Source: an uncultured Saccharospirillaceae bacterium (GTDB lineage: Bacteria > Pseudomonadota > Gammaproteobacteria > Pseudomonadales > Oceanobacteraceae). Taken from it: a DNA stretch of 64,000 bases. Below the pieces are notes generated by a model. The model saw only the letters and a program-made list of their open reading frames with translations, did not search any database and was not told where the DNA came from. The DNA lies in contig CANNFT010000008.1 in NCBI GenBank assembly GCA_947503895.1, positions 1-64,000 of the forward strand, in the 5' to 3' direction. This document shows positions 51,401 to 60,694 of this stretch, piece after piece. The position numbers and the translations under genes are program-made. The stretch's first letter is position 1; every line of letters begins with the position of its first letter.

Positions 51401-51824
51401 TGCTGATAAAACCAAGAGCTACTATTTTGAAAAGCCAATGTTTGCTGTAGAAAGCAAAATTTACGACTTTAAAGTTGAAAATGATGCTCAGATTTTTGGT
51501 GCGGATGACAATAAATTACTGCTAAGTATTAAGTCAACACACAGGCTAGAGTTAGCGGACTTAGATTTAACCAATACAGAGGAAAATAAAACACTGTTTG
51601 ATTGGGATGGTGGTTCAATTGAAGAAGCTTCAGAAATAAAGGAAGTTGAGATTTCTGACAGTGGTAAATATAGTTATATGTATTCCGTAACATTAACGTT
51701 GGATAGTCCAGCAAGTGCGGGTGAAACGGTTGTCATCAACCCTGAAGGTGGTCTAACTGCATGGCTAAGTGGATACGATAATGATTTAGAAGCCACAGTT
51801 AAGGCCTTTGAACTAGAAGACTAA
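48450..51824 (+). CDS. giant lipoprotein with carboxypeptidase-regulatory-like and Ig-like repeats
   Basis: 1124 residues. The signal ends LTLTGC, a lipobox. Residues ~57-110 form a carboxypeptidase-regulatory-like domain (GTVVGTVQDTNGNPIVGATV then GGTYQFDDI). A second such domain lies near 190-260. Several bacterial Ig-like/SbsA-type segments follow, recognisable by LVIRFSEALKSDQI, NIAVAFSEDVQ and LEIDFDKPVSIDEDD. Composition is acidic and Cys appears only in the lipobox. It should be anchored to the outer membrane and act as a surface or adhesion protein (inference). A barrel gene follows 164 bp later, with a terminator between. Confidence 0.85.
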   Translation: MESTIFKKAKLAAVIALASSTLTLTGCLVEGDESDSVSTSTTAPAPGNNHERVTAPKGTVVGTVQDTNGNPIVGATVYIGNKETKTNNGGTYQFDDIAVSQLSLTDNKDGYEGQAVQLVVVPPAGYLGATVTVLPSAVLDRGMQEIEVDGGKGDLDADIQLYTGTTNTFIDGFTANAGSAVLPALTATVSGTVFENENLSARLTGVKVALDMVGVNVLSSTRLKDSIVTSYQTLEYTAQINEEGQFIIENVPADSVLRLAVENHKIVSKEDAESKGTFVTTNNESVIEPIGLVNVTPIVAVDKNAPYIVSVDNIIALSVEEALLKDDVKNELVIRFSEALKSDQIDDINFDEANSVIVWDLDKKQQLGITSLDIADASLKITLAEDLEAGNSIEVSLLQADFMDLAELPNHLVDSKNPESKVGFDSEYQSYNGNTYVKVALKVFSADLLNTDQPVPAQTAKLNGQQKGLIEASNTVFNDIDLITEGIQHLNSNDKEDNTNVSTKVRLQALANALADTAGLDPVDIAVDVAHISFAPTTAAQYTIAVLNDKGEVANDAVVEFTQGVDSSKTTDLGEHVQQIAVDGSALNVEFTVAKVKPNYMVVVTPLNHLGYEGNAATVVLKDHVGPTTILQDAYGVLALDEGDTDSGSIVGRIYGDGGEQASTSTAKIGTPYLNLTPRLLGEVDGTETGPNNKVEQINTFVRLYELNTVNSSDTEIASKQPGEEYINPDDNVYDANAYTSYVSLDQFNRNIAVAFSEDVQLTGVPAFETAQETVAVDFTPENYLVENNVMKNDIGGINETTNDPYADLVRFDISNIYHFSRIENGSVLDFKNSVKDLAVEPNSATSNAKVIFRDMIPALVKRAVYMGDTLEIDFDKPVSIDEDDAIKLTLGSVDITLDDAEAFQLSEDSMKLTIHSAAWGGAEEMDFAAAFKLAQYDERNPESYALFGKNNEDANFDTSIAKHAKLDFSEVKSMNGVSWSQYNADKTKSYYFEKPMFAVESKIYDFKVENDAQIFGADDNKLLLSIKSTHRLELADLDLTNTEENKTLFDWDGGSIEEASEIKEVEISDSGKYSYMYSVTLTLDSPASAGETVVINPEGGLTAWLSGYDNDLEATVKAFELED

Positions 51825-51866
51825 CCAGTCTTTAAAATTCACAGCTATAGATTTTCATCGCAGTTG

Positions 51867-51906
51867 AGAATGTCCTCCTGATCTTTCATCTGGAGGACAT
51901 TCTTTT
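51867..51906 (+). terminator. terminator after the giant lipoprotein gene
   Basis: A 12-bp perfect stem AGAATGTCCTCC / GGAGGACATTCT around a 13-nt loop, followed by TTTT. Confidence 0.85.
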
Positions 51907-51988
51907 AAGGTTCTATAATCTTTCCAGCAAATCTAGCACATATCCATATTCGTTCTACTCTTTTAAGAATGGGTAGAGCGAATATGTT

Positions 51989-52954
51989 ATGCCGGACTTA
52001 GCACTAACTTCAAAATTTATATTTCTAGTCTTATTCAGTCTAGCCACTTCTTGGTCTCGGGCGATCTGCCTTCCTAATAATAGCCCGCTTCGACAGCTGC
52101 ACCATACACCTTGCTTTGAGTCGCTATTGGGTCAATCTGTTTTAGCTTTGACCTTTTCCAGTGAGCGATCAAATATTTTCTATAAAGAAGGCTTTCATGA
52201 ACTGGATACAGAGTCTGTCAGTATGGACGGTGAGGTTGCGAGGCATGCCGTCCAGGTCGCAGCACGTTCGGGCGGGTGGCAATGGCTGTCGAGATTTGAA
52301 TCGTATCAATTTGAGCCAGGTTTTCTCGATGAGCATATAGAAGGCTGGCACAACAGTTTGCAGCAAACGAATCGTGATCGCGAAGAATTCGCTCAAGATC
52401 AAGTTGACTTAACCTATCAAAGCGATCGCTCAAATTGGGTAGTGAATAAGACGACCGAATGGCAAAAGTACATTATGGAAGTCTCTAGGTCACTCGGCGT
52501 GCCGGGGCTATCTCGCGTTTATCTCGGAACGGCACAAAAGAGCTCGGCTGATCTTATCTGGCTTGGGCAATCGTATTGGTTTGCGATATCAACTACTCCG
52601 CTTTCTATCACTCCAGTCAGCTTTATACAGGTTCATAGTGGAATATCGTATGCGCCAGCCACCCATGAGCTGCAATCAATCCAGCGCCCATTTGTGTATT
52701 TTGGGCAATTAAATAGCCAATGGCAGTGGTCTACTGCGATGAGTGTTGAAATTTCTGTACTGGCAAGTACACCGCCCTTTGACAGTGAAACAACGGCATT
52801 GGGGAAACCTTATAGTGGATTTAATGTTGGGCTAAACTGGGATGCTAATAGGCAGCATCGTTTTAGTATGGTCGTCGGCGAGGATATTGCGGTGGGCACC
52901 AGCCCAGATGTTTCATTTCAGCTGGCGTATCAATATTTAGTACTCAAAGACTGA
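51989..52954 (+). CDS. DUF3187-like outer-membrane protein
   Basis: 321 residues with a signal peptide (IFLVLFSLATSWSRA). It shows the DUF3187 pattern: NNSPLRQL, a DGEVARHAVQVAARSG strand, then GFLDEHIEGWHNSLQQTNRD REE, and beta strands to the C-terminus. The family is predicted outer-membrane beta-barrels. It follows the giant lipoprotein gene; they could act together at the surface, but a terminator separates them. Confidence 0.72.
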   Translation: MPDLALTSKFIFLVLFSLATSWSRAICLPNNSPLRQLHHTPCFESLLGQSVLALTFSSERSNIFYKEGFHELDTESVSMDGEVARHAVQVAARSGGWQWLSRFESYQFEPGFLDEHIEGWHNSLQQTNRDREEFAQDQVDLTYQSDRSNWVVNKTTEWQKYIMEVSRSLGVPGLSRVYLGTAQKSSADLIWLGQSYWFAISTTPLSITPVSFIQVHSGISYAPATHELQSIQRPFVYFGQLNSQWQWSTAMSVEISVLASTPPFDSETTALGKPYSGFNVGLNWDANRQHRFSMVVGEDIAVGTSPDVSFQLAYQYLVLKD

Positions 52955-53020
52955 CCCCACTTGATGTCGGAGGTCAGCACAGGGTCTCACGTTAATGAGC
53001 AGAAGCAGGATGAATAATGA

Positions 53021-53335
53021 CTAACGCAGTAGGTTCGACTTTTTAGGGTCTGGCTTTTGCGCTGCGCGAAACAGCAGTGCGATATTGCCAATGCTCTGGA
53101 CCAGCACAGATCGGGATGCCTCCACAGTACGCTCGATCATTTCCTTCTTTAATTCTCTATCACCAACCGCATACTTCACTTTAATCAGTTCGTGATCTTC
53201 CAAGGCGCGGTCAATTTCCATGAGTACGTTTTCGGTGAGTCCTTTACCTGCAACAGTCACTATAGGGTTTAGGTTATGTCCTACAGATCGTAAGGCTTTT
53301 TTGCGGTCTTGGGACAATTCTTGGTTTTGGGCCAT
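53021..53335 (-). CDS. yhbY: YhbY family ribosome-assembly RNA-binding protein
   Basis: 104 residues with the CRM domain of YhbY: KKALRSVGHNLNPIVTVAGKG then ENVLMEIDRALEDHELIKVK. It associates with pre-50S ribosomes. In most gammaproteobacteria it is divergent from rlmE-ftsH; here rlmE is absent from the gap. Confidence 0.95.
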   Translation of the reverse strand: MAQNQELSQDRKKALRSVGHNLNPIVTVAGKGLTENVLMEIDRALEDHELIKVKYAVGDRELKKEMIERTVEASRSVLVQSIGNIALLFRAAQKPDPKKSNLLR

Positions 53336-54048
53336 GCCAGCTAATTTCTCAACAATTTGGGGGGTTTAACAACAAACCCGAGGCGAATTTTTGTATTATA
53401 CCTAAGTTATGGTTTGTCGCAGTAACTAGTTCAATTCACAGAGAGATTTGATTAAATCTGGAATTGATTAGTTTAAGCGCGTCCATTGACTGATGACGCT
53501 GGCCTTTGACGCTATCAAGGCGATGGCACACGTGAAGTCATCGCGAGCACGGTGGGCGACGAGTAGGCTATTTTGAGGGTGGATGTGTGCACAATCGAAG
53601 TTTAGTGGTTGAGCTAATTTGCCAACCTGCGAATAAAGCGAGTGGTGGTCTATCCTTATAGTCATCTCAGTTACTCGATTGGACCTTGTATTTTGAACAA
53701 TGGGCCCCAATATTAACCGTACACAAAACGGCTGATGATCAATTGCGTAAGCATAGCGACATAGATCTCTGTACGTTTGTACTAGGTAGGAGCAGTGGCT
53801 TCATTACCAAGGTGTTAAAGGTGAGGAGCCAATGCTTATCTACTGAGCATACAACCTCACTTTATTCATCTTGCGAACGTTAGCCTGTGTAATTGATTTT
53901 TGGCTTCTGTGTCTGAACGCGCTGTTTTATTAATCTGCAGGATAATTGTGTATGTTACCTGCGCCGTACATGGCTATTGATTCTTATCTGTAGTACTGTT
54001 TTGGCTATCTATGCCTTGAGGAAGGCATCCTGAAATTGAGGTTGGACC
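53336..54048. other. yhbY-ftsH gap lacking rlmE
   Basis: 713 bp where rlmE (ftsJ) is normally found. None of its motifs appear. A minus-strand frame ending near 53468 looks like an exonuclease remnant (see that entry). The ftsH promoter must lie here, but no clear sigma-32 or sigma-70 boxes were identified. Confidence 0.6.
53468..53710 (-). pseudogene. possible C-terminal remnant of a DEDDh exonuclease
   Basis: The minus frame reads SLYSQVGKLAQPLNFDCAHI and ends with AHRARDDFTCAIALI, which resembles the third exonuclease motif (HxAxxD) of DnaQ/RNase T-type enzymes and their C-terminal helix. The upstream part with the DE motif is missing or frameshifted, and no ribosome-binding site is seen. 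Weakly supported by eye. Confidence 0.35.
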
Positions 54049-55992
54049 TTGAATAATATGGCAAAAAACTTGATTTTGTGGCTCATCATAGCCGCAGTAC
54101 TGTTAACAGTGTTCCAGAAGCTTGATTCACCCGTTTCGAGCCAAGAGATTGCATATTCCCAATTTATACAGCTTGTCCAAAGCGGACAAGTGAAAAAGGT
54201 GACCATTGCTGGTGCCACCATCGAGGGCGAATTTGCAAATGGGCAGTCTTTTGAGACCATTCGCCCAGGCCAAGACCAAAAAATGATGGACGACCTACTA
54301 CAGCATAATGTTGAGGTACTAGGTAAAAAACCAGAACAACAAAGCATTTGGACACAATTGCTGGTGGCCTCATTTCCTATCCTTGTCATCATCGCGGTAT
54401 TTATGTTTTTCATGCGTCAAATGCAAGGCGGTGGCGGTGGCGGCCGTGGTCCGATGGCATTTGGTAAATCAAAAGCCAAGCTGTTGGGCGAAGATCAAAT
54501 TAAAACCACCTTTGCAGATGTTGCAGGTTGTGATGAAGCAAAAGAAGACGTCCAAGAGCTGGTTGAATTCTTACGTGACCCAGCCAAGTACCAGCGTCTA
54601 GGTGGCAAGATTCCCCGTGGTGTGCTTATGGTTGGGCAACCGGGTACCGGTAAGACGCTTCTCGCTAAAGCCATTGCAGGCGAAGCCAAGGTGCCATTTT
54701 TCTCCATTTCGGGTTCAGACTTTGTTGAAATGTTTGTGGGGGTTGGTGCATCGCGCGTTCGAGATATGTTTGATCAAGCCAAGAAACAAGCACCTTGCAT
54801 CATTTTCATCGATGAAATTGATGCGGTGGGCCGAAGCCGTGGTGTTGGCATTGGCGGTGGCAATGATGAGCGAGAGCAAACATTGAACCAGTTGTTGGTT
54901 GAGATGGATGGTTTCGAAGTAAATGATGGCATTATTGTTATTGCCGCCACGAACCGACCAGACGTGCTTGACCCTGCGTTATTACGCCCAGGTCGATTTG
55001 ATCGCCAAGTTGTAGTGGGATTGCCAGACATTCGTGGTCGAGAGCAAATTCTAAAAGTACATATGCGCAAAGTACCACTAGGCGACGGCGTCGACGCGAA
55101 AGTCATCGCTCGTGGAACCCCCGGGTTTTCGGGTGCGGACCTAGCGAACCTCGTGAACGAAGCGGCATTGTTTGCAGCACGTGCCAATCGTACAACGGTT
55201 GCCATGGATGAGTTTGAAAAAGCGAAAGACAAAATCATGATGGGCGCTGAGCGCAAGACCATGGTGATGTCGGATAAAGAAAAAACCAATACGGCTTATC
55301 ATGAAGCGGGCCATGCGATTGTCGGCCGATTAGTGCCTGAGCACGATCCTGTTTATAAGGTATCCATTATTCCACGTGGTCGCGCACTGGGTGTGACCAT
55401 GTTTTTACCCGAAGAAGATCGTCACAGCATCAGCAAACGCGGTATCGAGAGCAACATCTGTTCTTTGTACGGTGGGCGAATTGCGGAAGAAATGACACTT
55501 GGTAAAGATGGTGTCACGACGGGTGCCTCGAATGACATAGAGCGCGCGACCCAATACGCACGTAATTACGTGACTAAGTGGGGATTGTCTGAGAAGTTAG
55601 GCGCACAACTTTATACGGAAGAAGAGCAAAGTGGTTATCTCGGTTCAGCAGGCGGTGGGCAAATGTCGCACCTATCTGATGAAACGGCTCGCTTGATTGA
55701 TTCTGAGGTGAAGTCATTGCTAGACAGTTGTTACGACCAAGCAGCGAAGATCTTGGAAGAGAATCGAGACAAGCTTGAGCTTATGAAGGATGCGTTGATG
55801 GAATATGAAACCATCGATAGCATGCAAATCGACGACATCATGAATGGCCGGAAACCTCGTCCGCCTCAAAGTTGGTCTGACGATGACTCAGGCGAAGGCA
55901 GTGCCGGAGCAAATGCTGAGAAACCAGAGCAAAAAGTGGATGTTTCAGACGACGATAAGCCTGTGCAAGGCGATGCTGCCAGCGAGCATTGA
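54049..55992 (+). CDS. ftsH: ATP-dependent zinc metalloprotease FtsH
   Basis: 647 residues. Two N-terminal membrane segments ([15 protein letters not shown] and [13 protein letters not shown]) flank a small periplasmic domain. The AAA module has Walker A GQPGTGKT and Walker [12 protein letters not shown], and the protease has HEAGH with zinc. Start at TTG 54049 is chosen because GAGG lies 8 nt upstream; ATG at 54058 is the alternative. The C-terminal tail is acidic and disordered (about residues 600-647). It degrades membrane proteins and regulators in a hexameric complex. Confidence 0.98.
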   Translation: MNNMAKNLILWLIIAAVLLTVFQKLDSPVSSQEIAYSQFIQLVQSGQVKKVTIAGATIEGEFANGQSFETIRPGQDQKMMDDLLQHNVEVLGKKPEQQSIWTQLLVASFPILVIIAVFMFFMRQMQGGGGGGRGPMAFGKSKAKLLGEDQIKTTFADVAGCDEAKEDVQELVEFLRDPAKYQRLGGKIPRGVLMVGQPGTGKTLLAKAIAGEAKVPFFSISGSDFVEMFVGVGASRVRDMFDQAKKQAPCIIFIDEIDAVGRSRGVGIGGGNDEREQTLNQLLVEMDGFEVNDGIIVIAATNRPDVLDPALLRPGRFDRQVVVGLPDIRGREQILKVHMRKVPLGDGVDAKVIARGTPGFSGADLANLVNEAALFAARANRTTVAMDEFEKAKDKIMMGAERKTMVMSDKEKTNTAYHEAGHAIVGRLVPEHDPVYKVSIIPRGRALGVTMFLPEEDRHSISKRGIESNICSLYGGRIAEEMTLGKDGVTTGASNDIERATQYARNYVTKWGLSEKLGAQLYTEEEQSGYLGSAGGGQMSHLSDETARLIDSEVKSLLDSCYDQAAKILEENRDKLELMKDALMEYETIDSMQIDDIMNGRKPRPPQSWSDDDSGEGSAGANAEKPEQKVDVSDDDKPVQGDAASEH

Positions 55993-56036
55993 TAGCAGCA
56001 TAATCGTTTTATGTTTCAATAATTGAATAATTAGAC

Positions 56037-56070
56037 AAAAAAGCAGTCTGTTGAACCAGACTGCTTTTTT
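56037..56070 (+). terminator. ftsH terminator
   Basis: A 14-bp perfect stem AAAAAAGCAGTCTG / CAGACTGCTTTTTT with a 6-nt loop. It lies 44 bp after ftsH and 21 bp before folP, so it may only attenuate transcription into the folP operon. Confidence 0.9.
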
Positions 56071-56091
56071 TATGTGGATAAAAGGCACTTT

Positions 56092-56928
56092 ATGCTATTG
56101 CGATGCGGAACTCGCACTCTCGATTTGTCGACTCCTAAGGTGATGGGAGTGCTCAATGTCACGCCGGATTCCTTTTCGGACGGCGGCAATTTTAGCTCAA
56201 TCAATACGGCTGTGGCTCAAGCCGCTAAAATGGTGCGCGACGGGGCGGCGATTATTGATGTTGGTGGTGAATCCACACGCCCGGGAGCAAAACCGGTTAG
56301 CCTTCAAGAAGAACTAGACCGTGTCTTGCCTGTGGTTGAAAAAATATTGGCCGAGCTCGATATCATTGTCTCCGTCGATACGAGCCAACCAGAGGTGATG
56401 GCAGAAGCGGCTAAATTGGGCGCAGGATTGGTGAATGATGTTCGTGCGCTGCAAGCGCCGGCGGCCGTGCAAACGGTTTCAGACATCGGTTTGCCTGTTT
56501 GTTTAATGCATATGCAAGGCGAGCCAAGCAACATGCAAAACGCTCCGACCTACCACCAGTTACTGGATGATATCTACATATTTCTGGCTAAACGCATTCA
56601 GCAGTGCAACCAGGCGGGGATACCCAACCAGCAGCTATTGGTTGACCCAGGGTTTGGTTTTGGAAAAAGCGTTGAGCATAACTATCGTCTACTGTCGAAA
56701 TTGGCAAATTTCAAAACCCTAGGCGTGCCCGTCTTGGTCGGTTTATCGAGAAAGAGTATGATTGGCGCCGTTTTAGATAACCGACCGGTCGACGGTCGAT
56801 TGGCCGGTAGCGTTGCAGCAGCAGTCATTGCTGCCAACAATGGCGCACATATTTTGCGCGTTCATGATGTTGCCGAAACCGTTGACGCAATGAAAATAGT
56901 CGCAGCAGTAAAGGGACAAGAATCATGA
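56092..56928 (+). CDS. folP: dihydropteroate synthase
   Basis: 278 residues from ATG 56092 (AAAGG, 7 nt upstream). A TIM barrel with [42 protein letters not shown] and GLSRKSMIG, the pterin and pABA-binding loops. It joins pABA to dihydropterin pyrophosphate in folate synthesis and is the sulfonamide target. Overlaps glmM by 4 bp (ATGA). Confidence 0.97.
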   Translation: MLLRCGTRTLDLSTPKVMGVLNVTPDSFSDGGNFSSINTAVAQAAKMVRDGAAIIDVGGESTRPGAKPVSLQEELDRVLPVVEKILAELDIIVSVDTSQPEVMAEAAKLGAGLVNDVRALQAPAAVQTVSDIGLPVCLMHMQGEPSNMQNAPTYHQLLDDIYIFLAKRIQQCNQAGIPNQQLLVDPGFGFGKSVEHNYRLLSKLANFKTLGVPVLVGLSRKSMIGAVLDNRPVDGRLAGSVAAAVIAANNGAHILRVHDVAETVDAMKIVAAVKGQES

Positions 56929-58253
56929 GCAGGAAATACTTTGGCACCGATGGAATTCGTGGTCGTGTAGGTGAATTTCCGATTAACCCAGAGTTTGTAA
57001 TGAAGCTAGGTTGGGCAGCGGGTAAAGTATTTGCTAGCCAAGGTAAGCGTCACATACTGATCGGCAAAGATACTCGCATATCTGGTTATATGTTTGAGTC
57101 GGCACTAGAGGCTGGATTGTCTTCCGCTGGTGTAGATGTTGGGTTGTTAGGGCCTATGCCGACGCCGGGAATCGCGTATTTGACGCGCACCTTCCATGCT
57201 GATGCGGGCATTGTCATTAGCGCCTCCCATAACCCTTATTATGACAACGGCATCAAGTTTTTTAGTGGCGCGGGCGCTAAATTAGACGACGAGGTCGAGC
57301 TACAAATTGAGCAATTGTTAGATCAGAAGATGGATACCGTGGCTTCAGATAAGCTCGGAAAAGCCAGTAGAATCGTCGACGCAGCGGGTCGATATATAGA
57401 ATTTTGTAAAAGTACCGTATTCGGTACAAGCTTGAAGGGGCTACGCATCGCGCTTGACTGTGCGAATGGTGCAACCTACCAAATCGCGCCGTCTGTCTTT
57501 GCGGAGCTTGGAGCCGATGTTGTCACCATTGGCAATAAGCCTGACGGTTTAAACATTAATGAGAAGGTGGGGTCCACCTCTCCTAGAAGTTTGCAAGAGA
57601 AGGTTCTGGAATCCAGAGCCGACATGGGCATTGCTTTTGATGGTGACGGCGATCGCGTTGTGATGGTGGATCACAAGGGTGAGCTGGTGGATGGCGATGA
57701 ACTCATCTTTATGATTGCTCGAAGCCAATTGGAGCAAGGCCTATTAGAAGGCGGCGTCGTCGGAACATTAATGAGTAATATGGGAATGGAACTCGCATTA
57801 AAAGACCTCGGCGTGCCATTTCTTCGCGCAAAAGTCGGTGACCGCTATGTTATGCAGAAGCTTAGTGAAAACAACTGGTCGATTGGTGGCGAAAACTCAG
57901 GCCATATATTGTGCTTAAACTCCACCACAACGGGAGACGGCATTGTCGCGGCTTTACAGGTGGTGAAAGCATTGCAGGACCATGGCAAAACGCTTCATGA
58001 ATTCAAGCAGGGCATGAGTAAATTCCCTCAGATTATGAAAAACGTGCGCGTGACCGATAAGGCCATCGTGAAAAGCGAAAGCATTGCTCAAGCGGTGGCT
58101 GCCGCTGAAACCGAACTGGCTGGCCGTGGACGGGTATTGCTAAGACCTTCTGGTACTGAGCCGGTGGTACGTGTCATGGTCGAAGGTGAAGACAAGGCGC
58201 TGGTTGAAGCGCTGGTTGACCGACTCGTTGATGTAGTGAGTAAAGCGGCTTAA
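56925..58253 (+). CDS. glmM: phosphoglucosamine mutase
   Basis: 442 residues. The start matches the family ([20 protein letters not shown]). The phosphoserine loop is [13 protein letters not shown], the metal loop DGDGDRV, and the sugar-binding GGENSGH is present, with a C-terminal [14 protein letters not shown]. It converts glucosamine-6-phosphate to glucosamine-1-phosphate for peptidoglycan and LPS. Coupled to folP. Confidence 0.98.
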   Translation: MSRKYFGTDGIRGRVGEFPINPEFVMKLGWAAGKVFASQGKRHILIGKDTRISGYMFESALEAGLSSAGVDVGLLGPMPTPGIAYLTRTFHADAGIVISASHNPYYDNGIKFFSGAGAKLDDEVELQIEQLLDQKMDTVASDKLGKASRIVDAAGRYIEFCKSTVFGTSLKGLRIALDCANGATYQIAPSVFAELGADVVTIGNKPDGLNINEKVGSTSPRSLQEKVLESRADMGIAFDGDGDRVVMVDHKGELVDGDELIFMIARSQLEQGLLEGGVVGTLMSNMGMELALKDLGVPFLRAKVGDRYVMQKLSENNWSIGGENSGHILCLNSTTTGDGIVAALQVVKALQDHGKTLHEFKQGMSKFPQIMKNVRVTDKAIVKSESIAQAVAAAETELAGRGRVLLRPSGTEPVVRVMVEGEDKALVEALVDRLVDVVSKAA

Positions 58254-58382
58254 ACAGCGCGAATAACAGGGTTGTTTGAAGTGTAAATATGAGAGGCAAT
58301 GCCCATGTCGGCCGAGCTGCAATCTTGCGTGCGTTGGCTAACTTGGGTAGTATCGCCTCCTTCCTGCAGTAGAGGGATAGGA

Positions 58383-59135
58383 ATGCGCAACAAGTTAGTC
58401 GCTGGTAACTGGAAAATGTTTGGCAGTTTGGCAGAGAATCAAACACGCCTTACGCAGCTAGCCGGTGCTCAATTAGGCAAAAATAAGGCTGATATTGCGG
58501 TTATCCCGCCATTTCCCTACTTAGCACAGTGCAAGAGCTTGCTCTCGCCTGCCGGTATTAGCACGGGCGCACAAAACGTCAGTGATCACGCGGAAGGCGC
58601 ATTTACGGGTGAAGTGTCTGTGAGTATGTTACGGGACTTTGGTTGTCGCTATATACTGGTCGGACACAGTGAACGACGCAGTATTTTCGGTGAGTCCGAT
58701 ACTCAAGTCGCGCAAAAATTCCAGCGTGCTCAAAATGGTGGCTTAACACCCATTTTGTGTGTAGGCGAAACGCTTGATGAGCGTGAAGCTGATTTAACTG
58801 AACAAGTGGTTCAGCAACAAATTCAAGCAGTCTTAGATTTGGTGGGCATTCAGGCCTTTTCTAATGCTGTTGTCGCATATGAGCCTGTATGGGCCATAGG
58901 GACAGGTAGAACGGCATCTCCAGAGCAAGCTCAGGCGGTGCATCAGGCTATTCGCTCTCAACTAGCAGAACTGGATAGCGGCGTTGCCGCCAATACCCAG
59001 ATTCTATACGGCGGAAGCGTAAAAGCGAATAACGCACAATCCATCTTTGCACAGCCCGATGTGGACGGCGCATTAGTGGGTGGTGCATCTTTGATAGCAG
59101 ACGATTTTATTCAAATCTGTAAAGCAGCAGGCTAG
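58383..59135 (+). CDS. tpiA: triosephosphate isomerase
   Basis: 250 residues from ATG 58383 with GAGGGATAGGA upstream; the open frame extends to 58299 but lacks family sequence there. Catalytic Lys in AGNWKMFG, His in LVGHSERR, Glu in AYEPVWAIGTG, and the phosphate-binding GGSVKANN. Glycolysis/gluconeogenesis. Confidence 0.98.
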   Translation: MRNKLVAGNWKMFGSLAENQTRLTQLAGAQLGKNKADIAVIPPFPYLAQCKSLLSPAGISTGAQNVSDHAEGAFTGEVSVSMLRDFGCRYILVGHSERRSIFGESDTQVAQKFQRAQNGGLTPILCVGETLDEREADLTEQVVQQQIQAVLDLVGIQAFSNAVVAYEPVWAIGTGRTASPEQAQAVHQAIRSQLAELDSGVAANTQILYGGSVKANNAQSIFAQPDVDGALVGGASLIADDFIQICKAAG

Positions 59136-59143
59136 GCGGACAA

Positions 59144-59494
59144 ATGGAAAGTTTAATTGTTATTTTTCACATCATAATTGCCATTGCCATTATTGGACTG
59201 GTCTTAATTCAGCAAGGCAAAGGTGCAGATGCTGGTGCGAGCTTTGGCGGTGGTGCATCTCAAACTGTATTCGGCAGCGCGGGTTCAGGTAATTTCCTAA
59301 CTCGCTCAACTTCGTTTCTTGCCACTGTATTCTTTGTGACAAGCTTTTCATTGGCTTATTTTGCAAAAGAAAAGGCAATGTCGCTTGATGAAGCAGGATT
59401 ACCTAGCATTTCAGTGCAAAAAACAGTTGAGCCTACCCCCGAAGGTATGGAAGAATACGCCCCCACTGAATCAGACGCGCCAGCTGTAGAATAA
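59144..59494 (+). CDS. secG: protein translocase subunit SecG
   Basis: 116 residues with two membrane helices (HIIIAIAIIGLVLIQ and FLATVFFVTSFSLAYF) around the conserved QGKGADAGASFGGG loop. The tail after the second helix is acidic. It assists SecYE translocation. AGGCGG precedes the ATG, 8 bp after tpiA. Followed by tRNA-Leu, as in many gammaproteobacteria. Confidence 0.97.
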   Translation: MESLIVIFHIIIAIAIIGLVLIQQGKGADAGASFGGGASQTVFGSAGSGNFLTRSTSFLATVFFVTSFSLAYFAKEKAMSLDEAGLPSISVQKTVEPTPEGMEEYAPTESDAPAVE

Positions 59495-59517
59495 TTAGGC
59501 GGGTCGTACTTGTTTAT

Positions 59518-59604
59518 GCGAATGTGGTGGAATTGGTAGACACGCCATCTTGAGGGGGTGGTGGGCGAAAGCCCGTGCGAGTTCGAGTCTCGCCATTCGC
59601 ACCA
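59518..59604 (+). tRNA. tRNA-Leu (anticodon GAG)
   Basis: 87 nt. Acceptor GCGAATG pairs with CATTCGC, followed by ACCA encoded in the gene. The anticodon stem CCATC / GGTGG holds loop TTGAGGG, giving anticodon GAG. A long variable arm (GTGGGCGAAAGCCCG) and a GTTCGAGTC T-loop are present, typical of a class II tRNA. Confidence 0.97.
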
Positions 59605-59626
59605 AAAACAAGTTTGTTCAGATATT

Positions 59627-59656
59627 AAAAAGGCTCCTTTAATTGGGGCCTTTTTT
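59627..59656 (+). terminator. terminator after tRNA-Leu
   Basis: Stem AAAAAGGCTCC / GGGGCCTTTTT with one G-T pair and a short loop, ending in six T. Confidence 0.88.
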
Positions 59657-60197
59657 GTGCCTAGCGTTTTTACCTTGAGGACTCGGCGCAGGTGAAAAAT
59701 TTTTCACGCGGCCAGTCTCGGTTGGATATCAGTCTGACCCAAACCACGAACAATGATTGGCCACTTCAAAAGTGAAACCTGCCTTAAGAGTAGTCACCTG
59801 AGCGCATCAAGTTTAAAAGCAGTTTCACTGCGTCTGGTTGTGGGATAGACAAGCAGCTTAATCACGCTACTGAATAGCAGCCTGTTTTAGCGTTGCAAAA
59901 ACCAATGCGTAGGCAAGCCTTGCTGGTATAGCAGTACGATGCGGTGGTGGAGCTAGGCTCGCGATGAGCATTGCCGACTCTGTTGTTCGACAGCCTGCGT
60001 TTGTTAACTGTTTTGCACGTCACTACGCACACCTTTCTTTATTAGGAACACAGTACCCAATGGATCAACAAATAGAACGTTGTAACTAAAAACCCACCTA
60101 AATTAATTAGTAGAAGTCCTATATCTTTTTTACTTAAACGTTCGTCTGGTGCTATAGAGTTTTGAGTACTAGATTACTAATAACTAAGGAGGCAGGG
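59657..60197. other. intergenic debris after tRNA-Leu
   Basis: 541 bp with no intact gene. The expected rimP-nusA genes are absent. Short inverted repeats occur but nothing could be identified with confidence. Confidence 0.5.
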
Positions 60198-60612
60198 ATG
60201 GCTCGTTTGCAAGAAGTGTTTTACGCAAAAATCCCGTTGTACACGACGCGCTAAACACTGAACGTGCCTATTGGAATTGAATTTGTCGCAATATTTTTTT
60301 CACGGTAAGTGTCATTCTAAAGATATGGGAGAATCTGAAATATCCATGCTCCTTACTCATCTGGCGACTAAGGAGCGGGAGGCAGATACAATTCAAAACA
60401 AGCGCTTGCGGCGTTGTTTTCTTGTACGAAAAAGTGCTGTTAATAAAAGTTGAATTAGATGAGCGAGAGGCCTCCGAAAGGCCAAAAAACTGCCGGTTGT
60501 TTTAACCCATGATGACGTAAAAAGAACGCTGGCTTGCATGAAAGAATTTTCGTTAACGGCGGCACAGCGCATGTTTGGTTTGGGTATGCGAGTCATGGGG
60601 GTGCTACTGTAA
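60198..60612 (+). pseudogene. integron-type tyrosine recombinase, frameshifted and truncated
   Basis: Starts with an ideal ribosome-binding site (AAGGAGGCAGGG then ATG). Read across frames it gives LNTERAYWN-stop-ICRNIFF, HGKCHSKDMGESEISMLLTH, then VFLYEKVLLIKVELDERE and KKLPVVLTHDDVKRTLACM, GLGMRVM. These match in order the N-terminal SAM-like domain and start of the catalytic domain of integron/IntI-type integrases, up to the first catalytic Arg. At least three frame changes and a stop in place of the Trp in YWNW are present. The remaining catalytic residues (HxxR, Tyr) are missing. The gene is dead. Confidence 0.8.
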
Positions 60613-60694
60613 AAAATACAGGGAACCGAAAGCCATTAGATCTATTCTATCGCTATGAATGTAAAAGAAGCTGTGCTGAATCGTTTCAATTATT

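Noticed and set aside
59960..60020. VCR-like attC (GCGTTTGTTAAC)
   Set aside because: Only about 10 bases match and no partner core site is present, despite the nearby integrase pseudogene.
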